Below, piece by piece: positions 1 through 11,300 of a DNA stretch of 64,000 nucleotides. The position numbers and the translations under genes were made by a program. Position 1 is the first letter of the stretch, and each line of letters starts with the position of its first letter. Origin of the DNA: Cryptomeria japonica. Taxonomy: Eukaryota; Streptophyta; Pinopsida; Cupressales; Cupressaceae. The stretch is from NCBI RefSeq assembly GCF_030272615.1, contig NC_081407.1:373842632-373906631 (forward strand), given 5' to 3'. Under the pieces are notes generated by a model. That model searched no databases and was not told the DNA's origin. It saw nothing but the letters and a program-made list of their open reading frames with translations.

Positions 1-1300
1 CACCAATTAATCTATCCTAAGGAATTTGGCTTCATTATTATTTTTCATCCCACAACTTGGTACCCTATCAGCTCACACAACCTTGTCACCCCCTAAAGGG
101 CGTCTATGCTTTTGCCTTTGCGAGAGCTAGTGAAGTCCTATTATGAGCCTAGCAATAAGGTCTCAAAAGGGGATTTCACACATACACTAAAGAGGGACAT
201 ATAGTGAGTGTCTTCAAGAGAGATTCTTCCCCCTCTCTACTCTGAGAGAATAATAACGTTTGAAGGTGAACCAGGTAGCTTCTAATTTTTAATTGTTACT
301 AGTAAGGGATCCATTTGGCGCATCAGGGTATAAACTCAATTAAGAGGTCTCCTAGCCTTGAAAACCAAGGTTTGATATACCCAAAGGTATGGAGGAGAGC
401 TATTCCCAAGCACTACCGTTGACTTAATTTTCATCAAATCATATTTATTTTATAGTGGGTTGGAGTACTTGGCGTTAGTCATTCCCACTTGGGTCGTTCC
501 CCTCTCACCGGCCTTATGGGCTTCTCGAGAGGGCAGGCCCACTAAAGATATGCACTAATGAAATAAAAGATGAGTCTAGCTTTTTGATCACCTAAGAAAG
601 GTGAGAGCATACTCGCCTATCATCAAAGGCCACACAAGACACAGTGGTTCATTTTCTTGTAATTAGTCTATGTGCCTAATTTATCAAAGACAAATGCAAA
701 ATCTCGCAACTGCACATAAATTTAGTAGTTTAGTATGTATTCTTTGATGGTGAAAGGGTTTATAACTCTAGTCTTTGACAACGAAATAGGTACCTGCAAA
801 TCAACAAACTGCAAATCAGATTGGGGAAAATGACAGTTTAGAAGCAGAAATGAGAAATACAGAACAAAACATGAAATTGCTGAATGAAAAAACCAAAACG
901 CTGAAAGAACTACTCAAAACGTTGTTATATTAACCAAAAAAATTGTCATATTAACCAAAAATGTTATTATGGAGACCACAAACATTGTCCTGGGAGTCAG
1001 GAATGCTATTCTGGGAACCAAAAATGTTGATCTAGGAACTAGAAACACTGAAGGACAGACTAGAAATGCTACAAGATAGACTGAAAATGCTAAAACAAAG
1101 AAAAAGGAAAAAAAAGAGCCAAATCCTTTGTGTTCAGTTGTCGGGAATCATGTGAATGCCATTTGAGCTGACGAGACGCTAAAACGAACATTGGAAACAT
1201 GAAACTTCAGTTCGAAAGAGCCAATCTGTGCTTCCGAAACGCTATTCAACCTGACAATGAAATTTTCTACAAGCAAACTTGTTAAAGATCAAAGGGGCTA
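1..1300 (-). mobile_element. 5' leader of a Tat-like Ty3/Gypsy element
   Basis: This is non-coding sequence between the primer binding site at 1301-1319 and the left window edge. I read it as the untranslated leader of a minus-strand element whose body lies left of the window. The stretch around 480-560, with an 'acttgggtcgtt' block followed by 'ggcaggccc', has a recognisable counterpart at about 51740-51800, inside the leader of the 20-kb Tat-like element. Positions 880-1100 hold degenerate units of about 25 bases built on 'aaaaatgttnatctgggaac'. No coding domain is visible. Confidence 0.5.
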
Positions 1301-1319
1301 GGCCCCACGATGGGTGGCA
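1301..1319 (-). promoter_or_regulatory. Probable primer binding site of the left Tat-like element
   Basis: On the minus strand this reads as a tRNA-complementary stretch just inside the LTR, ending next to it near 1324. The layout matches the two better preserved sites at 39904-39922 and 52527-52544. The tRNA-CCA complement is imperfect here (TGCC instead of TGG), which suggests decay. Confidence 0.4.
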
Positions 1320-1324
1320 ATAAA

Positions 1325-2386
1325 TGTGTTGTTAAAAATAGTGTCAATAATAAACAAACACATAGATGGGACAATTGATAAAATGGAAAGCAAATGAAGA
1401 TTAAGAAATACAAATTATGCTCTCTTGAAATGACCCATCTTCCTCTAATCTCAAGGACCTTGAAGGTGCATGTAGGTGGCTCTTATTAGAAAGAAATGAT
1501 CATCAAGATGACAACTCAAGATATGAGTAGCTACATGATTCTAGATTAAATGCAAGATTATGATAACATGATACTCAAATTATGCTAAAATATACTAAAT
1601 TCTCAAAATGAATTCACTAGAGTAATGATGCAGATTTTAACTAAGATGCAAGAGGCTTAAGCTAAGATGCAAGGGGGGGTTGATTGATCAAAATGAGGCA
1701 TGTTTATAGGATTTCTAAGGCCAAAGCTAAGGTGGCAGGAATCGACGGCTAGGATTTGATTTGGAGATATCAAAGGCTAGGATTGAGGAAGTTGGAAAAA
1801 AGGTTGGAAGGAGAGACACATGTCATCCCTATGGTGACAAGTGTCTAAGAATCTCTAACAAGTTACCCACAAGAAGGCAAGTGCCAAAGGGGAGAAGACA
1901 TGTGACAAAGGTGCCATGTGTCTCCAAGAAGGAATATCCAACCCACAGGAGGTTAGGATAAGGAGGTTAGGATGTGCAAGATAGGATAGGGTTTGTTAGA
2001 CCCAAGATTAGACTGAATGGGTTAGGTTAAAAGATGGTTAGGCTAGGTGGTTAGAAGTTAGGAGACATGTGCTCAATTTAAATTTAGAAATTTAAAATAT
2101 TGGAAAAAGATTATTAAGCTCAACAAATTTAAGGATTTGTTAATTTTAATTAAAGGGAGTAGAAGAATTGAATTTGATAGTGGGAATTAATTAATTAATT
2201 TAGATTAATTAATCAAAGGGGGGATATGAAATGAACTATATAAATAAATCTGCTAGATTTATTTTCAAGTAGATGAATTAAGGGGAATTAATTAAATCAT
2301 TGCGAATTTAATTAATTGGGAAGGGTTGTTAATTAAATAACTGAGTACTTAATCAATTATCGCCAAACTATTTTTGAGTGTATACA
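1325..2386 (-). mobile_element. 5' LTR of a Tat-like Gypsy element
   Basis: The segment has TG..CA-type ends on the plus strand ('tgtgttgtta' to 'gtgtataca') and is about 1.06 kb. A primer-binding-like site lies on its left, so the element is on the minus strand and this is its 5' LTR. The 2140-2360 part contains AT-rich inverted repeats built from 'attaattaa' blocks, as does the LTR at 33308-34069, so the two look related. At 2386 it abuts a copia gag reading frame that it evidently interrupted. The start could be 1325 or 1327. Confidence 0.55.
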
Positions 2387-2901
2387 GTTATCATGCCACT
2401 GAATCAAACTTAGGAGGAAGAGATCTCAAAAAAAATTATACAATTTTCTAATCTATTACATTTTCCCTTAAGTCCTAAGCTAGTTCATAATACCTTGAGT
2501 CCTATGAATAATTTCTTGAATGGGCTCAACTCATTTCATGTTTAAATTTTCAAATTCTCTTCAAAAAGTTTACAGTCTTACAATCTAATTTTGTTTGTAC
2601 CTTGGTATACAATTTATAGAGTCTCTCATGCATCCTTTAATTTTTGCATACCAGCAATTTGGAGAAAATTGAAACTTCCAATGCAGAATGAATGGTGAAA
2701 AGAGACTTGTTGTCTTTGTTTTTGTCTTCTTGGTGTCAATACATTCAATGCATTCTGATCTGCAACTTTTGTATATCCCACTTCCACTAATTCCTAGAGA
2801 TATTGGGATAATAGTATGGTCTTCATTTTAATAATCCAATAATCATAATTGAAAATGGTAAACAATGGAAGCTGAAATGGTAAGTTGTTGCCATTAGCCA
2901 T
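2387..2901 (-). pseudogene. Ty1/copia gag fragment, decayed
   Basis: Read on the minus strand from the ATG at 2901-2899, the translation begins MANGNNLPFQLPLF and continues with NYDYWIIKMKTILLSQYL. This is the usual start of plant copia Gag (DUF4219/UBN2 type). Further on YQGTNKI appears, followed near 2400 by a trace of a Gag PKFDSV-type segment. There are in-frame stops (for example after SQYL) and at least one frameshift, so it cannot make a full protein. It is cut at 2386 by the LTR of another element. Confidence 0.7.
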
Positions 2902-2956
2902 CAAGAGAACTATTTCCCTAAGCTCGCTACTTGCATAATAAAAATCTCTACAACCT

Positions 2957-2968
2957 GCTCTGATACCA
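2957..2968 (-). promoter_or_regulatory. Primer binding site of the copia fragment (initiator tRNA-Met type)
   Basis: On the minus strand this reads TGGTATCAGAGC, the standard plant initiator tRNA-Met primer site. It lies about 55 bases upstream of the gag ATG and next to LTR-like sequence at 2971, as expected for a minus-strand copia element. Confidence 0.75.
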
Positions 2969-2970
2969 AT

Positions 2971-3216
2971 TGAAAGATTATAAATTTAAAAACATTCACA
3001 TCATATTGAGAAAAAAAATAATTCAACTGAAAAGATTTAGATTGCATATATTACCTTTTTCATATGAAAAACTTGAAATTAAAATTCCAATAACAATAAA
3101 TAGTTTTATAGACTACTAGCCTTCTTGCTTTGAAAATAATAAAAAACTAAAAACTAAAATTTAAAAACTAAAACTGCAAAGATATATAGTTTTATTATGT
3201 GAAAAAAAAAAATGAC
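2971..3216 (-). mobile_element. Truncated 5' LTR of the copia fragment
   Basis: The segment starts with TGAAAGATTA next to the primer binding site at 2957-2968. It is AT-rich, ends without a matching terminus, and stops where sequence related to the next element begins at about 3217. Only part of the LTR seems to remain. Confidence 0.45.
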
Positions 3217-5203
3217 CCGGAGGTGGGATTTTTTGAGGCACCAGATTTTTTATTCGGCGATACTTTAGGCAATTGATTTTTTTCAGCAGGCAGGGAATAT
3301 TTAGGGAAAAATTTTCTGACATTAGCATGATGTCATGCTGACATCAACGGTATGGACAACTTGCATGGCCCCCTGTTACCCTCTTTGTGCTTTAAAAGAG
3401 GGTTTTTTTTTTCTTTTGGCCATAACTTGGGCATACGATATCGTTTTTGGGCAAACAAGATATCGTTGGAAAGTTGGTTTCACCTAATTTCTAGATTTGT
3501 GGGTTTTATCACCTGGATTTTTTATGGTACATTCCATAGACATTTGAAGTCAGAGGTATTGTTTTCAATCCTGAGCTCATATCTTTTCGTCTGTTTATCT
3601 GATTTTCGCGATTCTAGCAGCGGCGAGACGGTGTTTCAAAGATCTTCACATCCATCCATGTACTTTTTCCATATTTTATTCCAGGTACATTTTATTCAGT
3701 TTTTATGTTTTCACACTCTCGTGAATTACTTGGACATTTGAGCTCCTCGAAACTTCTCGTCTGGGTGGAATGACTTGTTGTTGGTTGTTCTTCATGTATT
3801 TCCAGCCTTTTGTCTTCTTTGAACATTGTATACATCATTTTGTAAGCATTTCTTTTGACAAATACACTGAGATAAAGTGCCACTATGACTTGCATGCTTG
3901 GGATCTTGCACATCTTGTGCCTTATTGTACTCGCACTCCATTATAAAGTGCCATGGGGGTGTTTGGTGTTTGCCTTTGTTTGCCATCTACCTTTGTCACG
4001 TGAGTGTTCCTTCCATGACATTAGCCTCATGATGTGTGTCAAGTGAGTGTTCCTTCCATGACACTAGCCTTTATACGTGTTTGTACTTTCTGCTACACTT
4101 TGGATGTTCCTAGTTCTTCGTCATGCATTTTTTCTTGGCATTCAGTTTCAGTGTACCTGTCACCTCTCCTTGTCAGCATTATGGGGGGGTTTCTCCTATT
4201 GGTTGTTGGTTTTAATGCTTCCTTGGTTCATTGGAATGAGCTATGTATTCAGTATTTGTTCTTATGTACTAGGTGGATACAGTGGATGGTTACCTATGCA
4301 TTTCGATGAGATGGATCATTTCCCATATGGACACTCCTTCATTCCTATTTTTGGAGGCAACTTTCCATCTTCGATTGATCAACTCTTCAGACTTTGGTGT
4401 TTTTTGCCATCTCTATCTTCATGTTCAGTTGTTTTCCTTTGTTTGACATCTGATTCGAGTAGTGTTATTTGAGGGCACTCATGCGGATTGCAGTCTTTTC
4501 TACCTGATCATCTTCTATTTCAATGGAGGTTCCTCAGATCGATAGTTATTCTTCGACAATTTTTGCAAGTTCTTCATACTTCAGTGATTCTTCTGCTCTT
4601 CTTTTGTTCCTATCTTTTGGAACATTCTTGTTTGGAGGCTTCCTTAGTCCTTCACTTGTATTTCATCTCTTTTTGGAGTAGAGTTTTTTTCCATGAGTTT
4701 TTCTCTATTTCTCCGCTTTACAGAGATCTTTTGTAATTAAGTACCTCATCAGGCCTTGTTGTCGGGACCCAAATTTGCCTTCATCATGTAGTTGCATTTT
4801 TTGCTTCATGCATTTAGGTTTTTATCTACTCCCTAAGTTCATCTTAAGGGGGGGTGTTAGAATTATCATGTATTAGCTAATAATTATTTATTTAATAAGT
4901 AGTCTATTATACTCTACGCTTAAACTAAACTTAGGCATTTAATAATATTGTAGGTATTTAATAATTATTCTAATTATTAAACACACATTATCCCGTTAGG
5001 GTTTCTTTAGGGTTGCACACCTTTAGGGTTGCTAATATCCTTTTATAAGGATTGTATTGTACTTTTTCATTTATTCCCTCTCTAAATGATAATATTCTTC
5101 TTCAGAGCCATTATTGCTTTTTGCCTCCATTCTTCTCTTGTGACATGTATTTTTCTTACAGGTGTTCTTGGGATCTCTGAAGTTGTATTTCTCAACTTCT
5201 TCA
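3217..5203 (+). mobile_element. 3' part of a non-autonomous copia-like element (first copy)
   Basis: The internal part at 3217-4854 is closely similar along its length to 6300-7917, so the two are copies of one family. It ends in a purine tract (4846-4854, AAGGGGGGG) followed by an LTR at 4855-5203 of 349 bp, from TGTTAGAATT to TTCTTCA. The 5' half, including the 5' LTR and primer site, is missing. No Gag, protease, reverse transcriptase or integrase motif is visible in any frame; the open frames here look fortuitous. The 3' end resembles that of the gag-bearing element at 56196-59835. Confidence 0.75.
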
Positions 5204-8200
5204 TGTTAGAGTTATCATGTATTAGCTAATAATTATTTATTTAATTATTAGTCTATTATACTCTACGCTTAAGCTAAACTTAGGCATTTAATAATATTGT
5301 AGGTACTAATTATTAAATACACATTATCCCTTTAGCATTTCTTTAGGGTTGCATACCTTTAGGGTTGCTAATATCCTTTTATAAGGATTGTATTGTACGT
5401 TTTAATTTATTCCCTCTCTGAATGATAATCTTCTTCTTCAGAGCCATTATTGCTTTTTGCCTCCATTCTTCTCTTGTGACAGGTATTTTGCTTGCAGGTG
5501 TTCTTGGGATCTTTGAAGTTGTATTTCTCAACTTTTTCATGGTATCAGAGGCTACATCTGTTACTATTTATTCCTGATTTTTCAGAAGATTTTTTGGAGG
5601 AGGGTTTCAAGTTTTTCAAAGTTTTTTAATTTGCATATGGGGAGATTTTTTGTTTCTGGGCATTTTGGGCTCAAACGGACCTCACCGTTGAGCTTATAGC
5701 ACCCAAAAAAACCCATTTTTATATAAAATTTGTCCAATTTGGACAACTTTGGTTTTTGCCCTTTTTTGGGCATGAATTTTGAGAAATTCATTTTTCCAAA
5801 AAATTTTAAAAAATAAATAAATTTGGAGGCAGTTTTATGGCATACCCAAGCTAAATGCACTAAAATTTGTGAAAAGCCTTTATAAAAAAAAAGATTTTGT
5901 TTGTTTAACAAAAAAACATATAAAGGGGGGCCGAAGGCCTCTGTAGGTCTGTACGACCTGCAACAGGCCATGGTCCCTTCCCTTCGGTCCCCGTGCCTTG
6001 AGCCATCACCCCGCTGCCACCCTTTGTCCACCTTTCGGGCACTGCCCACTGCTATCCGGCCCGTGCTCCCGCCTGCCGTCCATGGCTGCTGCCACCCTCC
6101 GGCCACCGTCGACCGCCCTCCTGGAAGCCCTGCTCCCGTCGACCACCGTCCTACTACCGCCGCCCTGCTCGGCTAGCTCCCGGCTGTCCCATGCCACCTT
6201 TCGCCAACTCTCGCCTGGCTTCACCGCCCTCCCGGCCGACCTTTGTTCCAACACAAAATATTTTTCGGCGACTAGTCTTTTTCCAGCAAGTGTTTATTTT
6301 TCCAGCAGGGGGATTTTTTCAAGCACCGGATTTTTTTTCCGCCGATATTTCAAGCAACGAGTTTTTTTTCAGCAGGTAGGGAATATTCTTTTGACATCAG
6401 CATGATGTCAACGGTACGAATAGCTTGCATGACCCCTTGTTACCCACTTTGTGCCCTAAAAGAGGGGTTTTTTTTCTTTTGACCATAACTTGGGCATATG
6501 ATATCATTTTTGGGCAAACAAGATATCATTGGAAAGATGGTTTTGTCTACTTTCTAGATTTGTGGGTTGTATCACCTCATTTTTCTGCTGGTACATTATA
6601 TAACCATTTGAAGCCAAAGATGTTTTTCAGTCCCAAGCTCATATATTTTTGCCAGTTTCTCTGATTTTCACGATTCCAGTGGCGACAGGACAGTGTTTAA
6701 AAGATCTTCACAACCATCCATGCACTTTTTCCATATTTTACTCTAGGTACATTTTATTCAGTTTTTTGTGTTTTCACACTCTGGTGAATTACTTGGACAT
6801 TTGAGCTCCTCGAAACTTCTCGTTTGGGTGGAATGCCTTGTTGGTTGTTCTTCATGTATTTCCAACCTTTTGTCTTCTTTGAACATTGTATACATCATTT
6901 TGTAAGCATTTCTTTTTTTTGCAAACACATTGAGATAAAATGCCATTATGCCTTGCATGCTTGGGATCTTGCACATCTTGTGCCTTATTGTACCCGCACT
7001 CCATTAGAAAGTGCCATGGGGGTGTTTGGTGTTTTCCTTTGTTTGCCATCTACCTTTGTCATGTGAGTGTTCCTTCCATGACATTAGCCTCATGATGTGT
7101 GTCAAGTGAGTGTTCCTTCCACGACACTAGCCTTTATATGTGTTTGTACTTTCTGCTACACTCTGGATGTTCCTGGTTCTTCGTCATTTAGTTTTTCTTA
7201 GCATTCAGTTTCAGTGTACCTATCACCTCTCCTTGTCAGCATTATGGGGGGATTCTCCTATTGGTTATTGGTTCTAATGCTTCCTTGGATCATTGGAGTG
7301 AGCTATGTATTCAGTACTTGTTCCTATGTACTAGGCGGATGCAATGGCTGGTTACCTATTCATTTCGGTGAGATGGCTCATTTCCCATATGGACACTCTT
7401 TCATTCCTATTTTTGGAGGCAACCTTCCATCTTCGATTGATCATCTCTTAAGACTTTGGTGTTTTTTGTCATTTGTATCTTTGAGTTCAGTTCTTTGCCT
7501 TTGTTTGCCATCTGATTCGAGTAATGTTATTTGAGGGCACTCATGCAAATTATAGTCTTCTCTACCTAATCATCTTCTATTTCAGTGGAGGTTCCTCAGA
7601 TTGACAGTTATTCTTCGACAGTGTTTGCAGGTTCTTCATGCTTCAGTGATTCTTCCGCTCTTTTTTTGTTCCTATCTTTTGGAACATTCTTGTTTGGAGG
7701 CTTCTTTAGTCCTTCACTTGTATTTCATCTCTTTTTGGAGTAGAGTTTTTTCCCATGAGTTTTTCTCCATTTCTCTGCTTTACAAAGATCTTTTGTACTT
7801 GGGAACCTCATCAAGCCTTGTTGTCGAGACCCAAATTTGCCTTCATCATGTAGTTGCATTTTTTGCTTCATGCATTTAGTTTTTTAGCTACTCCCTAAGT
7901 TCATCTTAAGGGGGGGGTGTAAGAGTTATCATGTATTAGCTAATAATTATTTATTTAATTGTTAGTCTATTATACTCTACGCTTAAGCTAAACTTAGCCA
8001 TTTAATAATATTGTAGGTATTTAATAATTATTCTAATTATTAAATACACATTATCCCTTTAGGATTTCTTTAGGGTTGCACACCTTTAGGGTTGTTAAAA
8101 ACCTTTTATAAGGATTGTATTGTACTTTTTCATTTATTCCCCCTCTAAATGATAATCTTCTTGTTCAAAGCCATTATTGCTTTTTGCCTCCATTCTTCTC

Positions 8201-8266
8201 TTGTGACAAGTATTTTGCTTGCAGGTGTTCTTCGGATCTTTGAAGTTGTATTTCTCAACTTCTTCA
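5204..8266 (+). mobile_element. Non-autonomous copia-like LTR retrotransposon (second copy, complete ends)
   Basis: The element has a 5' LTR at 5204-5539 (336 bp), primer binding site TGGTATCAGAGG at 5540-5551, an internal region of about 2.4 kb, purine tract at 7908-7917 and 3' LTR at 7918-8266 (349 bp). The 5' LTR is shorter because of a 13-base deletion near 5306. No Gag or Pol motifs are visible, so it would depend on another element's enzymes. Its 5' LTR directly abuts the 3' LTR of the previous copy. No matching target duplication is seen (CTTCA before 5204, GATAT after 8266). A GC-rich island lies at 5930-6255. Confidence 0.8.
5540..5552 (+). promoter_or_regulatory. Primer binding site of the second copia-like copy
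   Basis: TGGTATCAGAGGC starts immediately after the LTR-terminal CA at 5539. It is the initiator tRNA-Met primer site with a single change (AGAGG for AGAGC). It fixes the orientation and the LTR boundary. Confidence 0.8.
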
Positions 8267-11200
8267 GATATCATAATCTCCAATGCACCATTCCTACCAT
8301 TACCATGTCTTACGTTGATTTGGATGGCTTTCCTATAGATTTATTAATAACAGTAGTAATATGTTTCTACCATTAACATTAACAAATAGAGTAGCAATAT
8401 ATAATCAAATTGTGACTTTTGATGATAAATATACTAAAATAGATGTTTCTCCCATCTTCAAATATCTAGTGTAGTCATCAAGAAACCAAGCATATGACAT
8501 ACAAATGAGCAAGGTTTAAACATGAAAACAAGTACCAGTGAATCTCTCCATGCTTTAGATTGTAGTGCAAACAAATATTTCTTCTCACACTTGATTTGTA
8601 TCAATAAAAACTCTTCATTCTTTTTGTGTAGCCAAACTATACAATGTAATAAGACTGTTTCATCCCCATTCATTTTATTTCTATTTTTGTCATGTGGGTG
8701 TTAAATATGTGTCATTTATAGATACAATGTAATAAGAGTTGATATCAAGCTTATGTTTTAAAGATTATCATTCAAATTTGAGGTCAATTAAATTTGTTAT
8801 CTTTATGTAAAGAATGTGAAGTTGGATTTTTCTTACATTAGTGAATTTTTATTCAAGTCAAATGTTTATGTTGTAGTCATGCAAATTGAAAGTCAAGTAT
8901 TAAAAAACTCTCATGTTAACTTTTTGTACCATTAGTTTTTGAACTTTTAGAGTTGCATTTAATATTTTATAGCAATTTACATATTTTCATCTCTCTTTCT
9001 TCATCATTATTTTTGTGTTTTATGTTTTCTTATTCAATCAAAATCAATTATTTAGGTTAATAAATGATCTTCATTTTAATCATTAGTTAATATTTTTTTC
9101 CAATGAGTCATTAAAACTTAAAATTTGTTGGTAAGAATAGGTGTTCTTCAAAGTCTCATAAAATCACCAAAACAATTTCAATATTTGTCACATGAAATTG
9201 GAATTTACAAAGATGAAAGGTAATGAGACATAATTTTATTTATTTATTAGTGCTCTAAAATAAATTCAACGGTGTGATTTGCTCTTTCAAAAGTTGTCAT
9301 TAATTAACCAAAACTCCCACCAAAGAGTAAATGAAAACCTAAACTTAATAGAACACCAAAACAATGTGTTTTTATTATAAAATGAAGAAAAATACAAAAT
9401 AAAAGTAGTGTCTAAGTTACTCTATGAAATCAAATAAAAAGTGGACATCAAATAAAGTGAAATCAAAGAGAAAAAGTGATGAATGTGAACCTTCATTTAA
9501 AGTGATGTTAAAATCAAGATTATAGATTAGTTAAACAAATCTAAAAAAAAAATTAAATGGCCAAAGCCCTTGGTTTAGATGGATTCTCAATATGAAAAAC
9601 ATTAATTGAAAGAAAATAATATTTTATATTATTTCTTGAGAATAGAATTGTTTTCATAGTATATTTTTTTTTATTATTTATTAAGTTTCATGAAAAAATT
9701 GTAGTTAGAAGGTTCTAAATATGTATCATTTCAACACATAATGGATTGAGAGTTCTTACTAGTATTATGTTATACCCAGAAGTCATCCAAGTTCAAAGTT
9801 AACCAAATTGGTAAGTGTCTATGTGTAAACAACATAAATTTGTAGTTTATTTATGTTGCTAAATCTTTGTGCAAATGAGAAGTTTGTACTGTCATCCTAC
9901 AAGTTGAAACAAAGTAATAAAGAAGGTTTATGTTAACTTTGTGTAGGATTGATTTTTGAATTCAGTTGGTATAGCTTGAATGCTTTGTAGTAATGACTTG
10001 TTTTCATCACAATGTCATAAGTCTTTCTATTGCTGTTTTTGGATTTGATTGCATGAATGTTTTTTGCATCAACGTTTGTGACCCATCATCAAGATGTTAG
10101 AGAGCACAAGGAGATTAAAAGTGGTTTCATTGCAAACCTAAATAGACTAAAAAGAAGGAGAAAGGTGGAGGGAGAGAGAGGTGAGGGTACATATGGTATG
10201 AGGTTTGGACATTGAATGCCATAAGTGTCATGTTTTCTTATTTGATCAAAAATCAATTGTTAATGTCAAATTGATAATCTTTATTTAATCATTAATCAAC
10301 ATTATTGTTCAATGTACATTATAGTTTAGTTGTTAAAACCAAAAAGTTATTGGTGAGAATGGAAATTCTTAATAGTCATGTCCTCTAGTCTTTAAGATCA
10401 AAACAGATAGCTCAAGTTTGCTTATTTATTTTAAGTTTATGTAAAACCACAAAGAATATATTGTGTAGTGTTTAAATTAATAGGCTTGTTTTTGTTTGAG
10501 ATTTTAAAGTAAATTAAATAAAAAAGTTTCCCTTATAAATTTGAAGAGACAATTTCATCATCTATTATTATATTTTGTGTTGCCACTAGGGGAAGCGTAC
10601 CAGTAGCCCTTATAGCTAACTTCATGCATCCACATATCCTAAACAGTATAGCGGATTTCGATGATGATTTTTTTGGTTTTCTCCATATGCAACTTAACAA
10701 CTTATAGTTAATTTTTAGGCTTTTGGGTAGTAACGACATACATTGTGGGATCCATTATGCATGCAAGGGTAAAAAAGTAGACATTTCAAAGTGTCCCCTG
10801 ATACCTACTTAAAGATGTCCCAATAACCGTGAACTTAAAATTCTCAATACTTATGCACAAATGACCCAACAGTCATGCACAAATGTCCCAATAGTTGTGC
10901 ACAAATGAGCCCATTATGGTTCAAAAATGCTAAAAAGTGGGCGGGTGTTGGTACATGTGAAATTTATTAATGAACTTTTACTTATCATTTTTTAAGTTTC
11001 TTTAAAGTAAGTAATTAGGGAGTTGTGTATACAAGAAGTGAATGATTATTGGAACTATAACAGCTATTGTGCTCTTCCCCCAAAGTGACAAATTAAAACA
11101 CTAACAAGACTTTCACACTTTATACTTTTACATTATTTTTCATCTAAAAACCAACAATTAACTACACAACAAAATCATAAAAAGCTAAACTAACAATATT

Positions 11201-11300
11201 AAATAATTATACATTAACCCTTTAGATCATAAAATTAACAATATACATACTAAATATACAATAATTGAAACAAAAAAAATGGAGAAGGGCACACTTCTAA
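8267..11300. other. AT-rich spacer without a recognised gene
   Basis: No frame shows a known domain. A diverged direct duplication is visible: blocks around 8800-9150 recur in the same order around 9820-10390, including a 'tgttaact' block and a 'cttattcaatcaaaatcaat' type block. Three short units of 'tgcacaaatgwcccaa' occur at about 10855-10915. The 11100-11300 part is probably the 3' untranslated region and downstream flank of the minus-strand gene. Confidence 0.4.

Noticed and set aside
3352-4736. Several plus-strand open frames of 80-130 residues in the copia-like elements
   Set aside because: The frames are not conserved between the two copies (for example 6425-6664 is cut short), and no motif is present.
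10533-10739. A 68-residue minus-strand open frame downstream of the transferase gene
   Set aside because: It shows no recognisable domain and no splice link to the gene, and it is of a length expected by chance.
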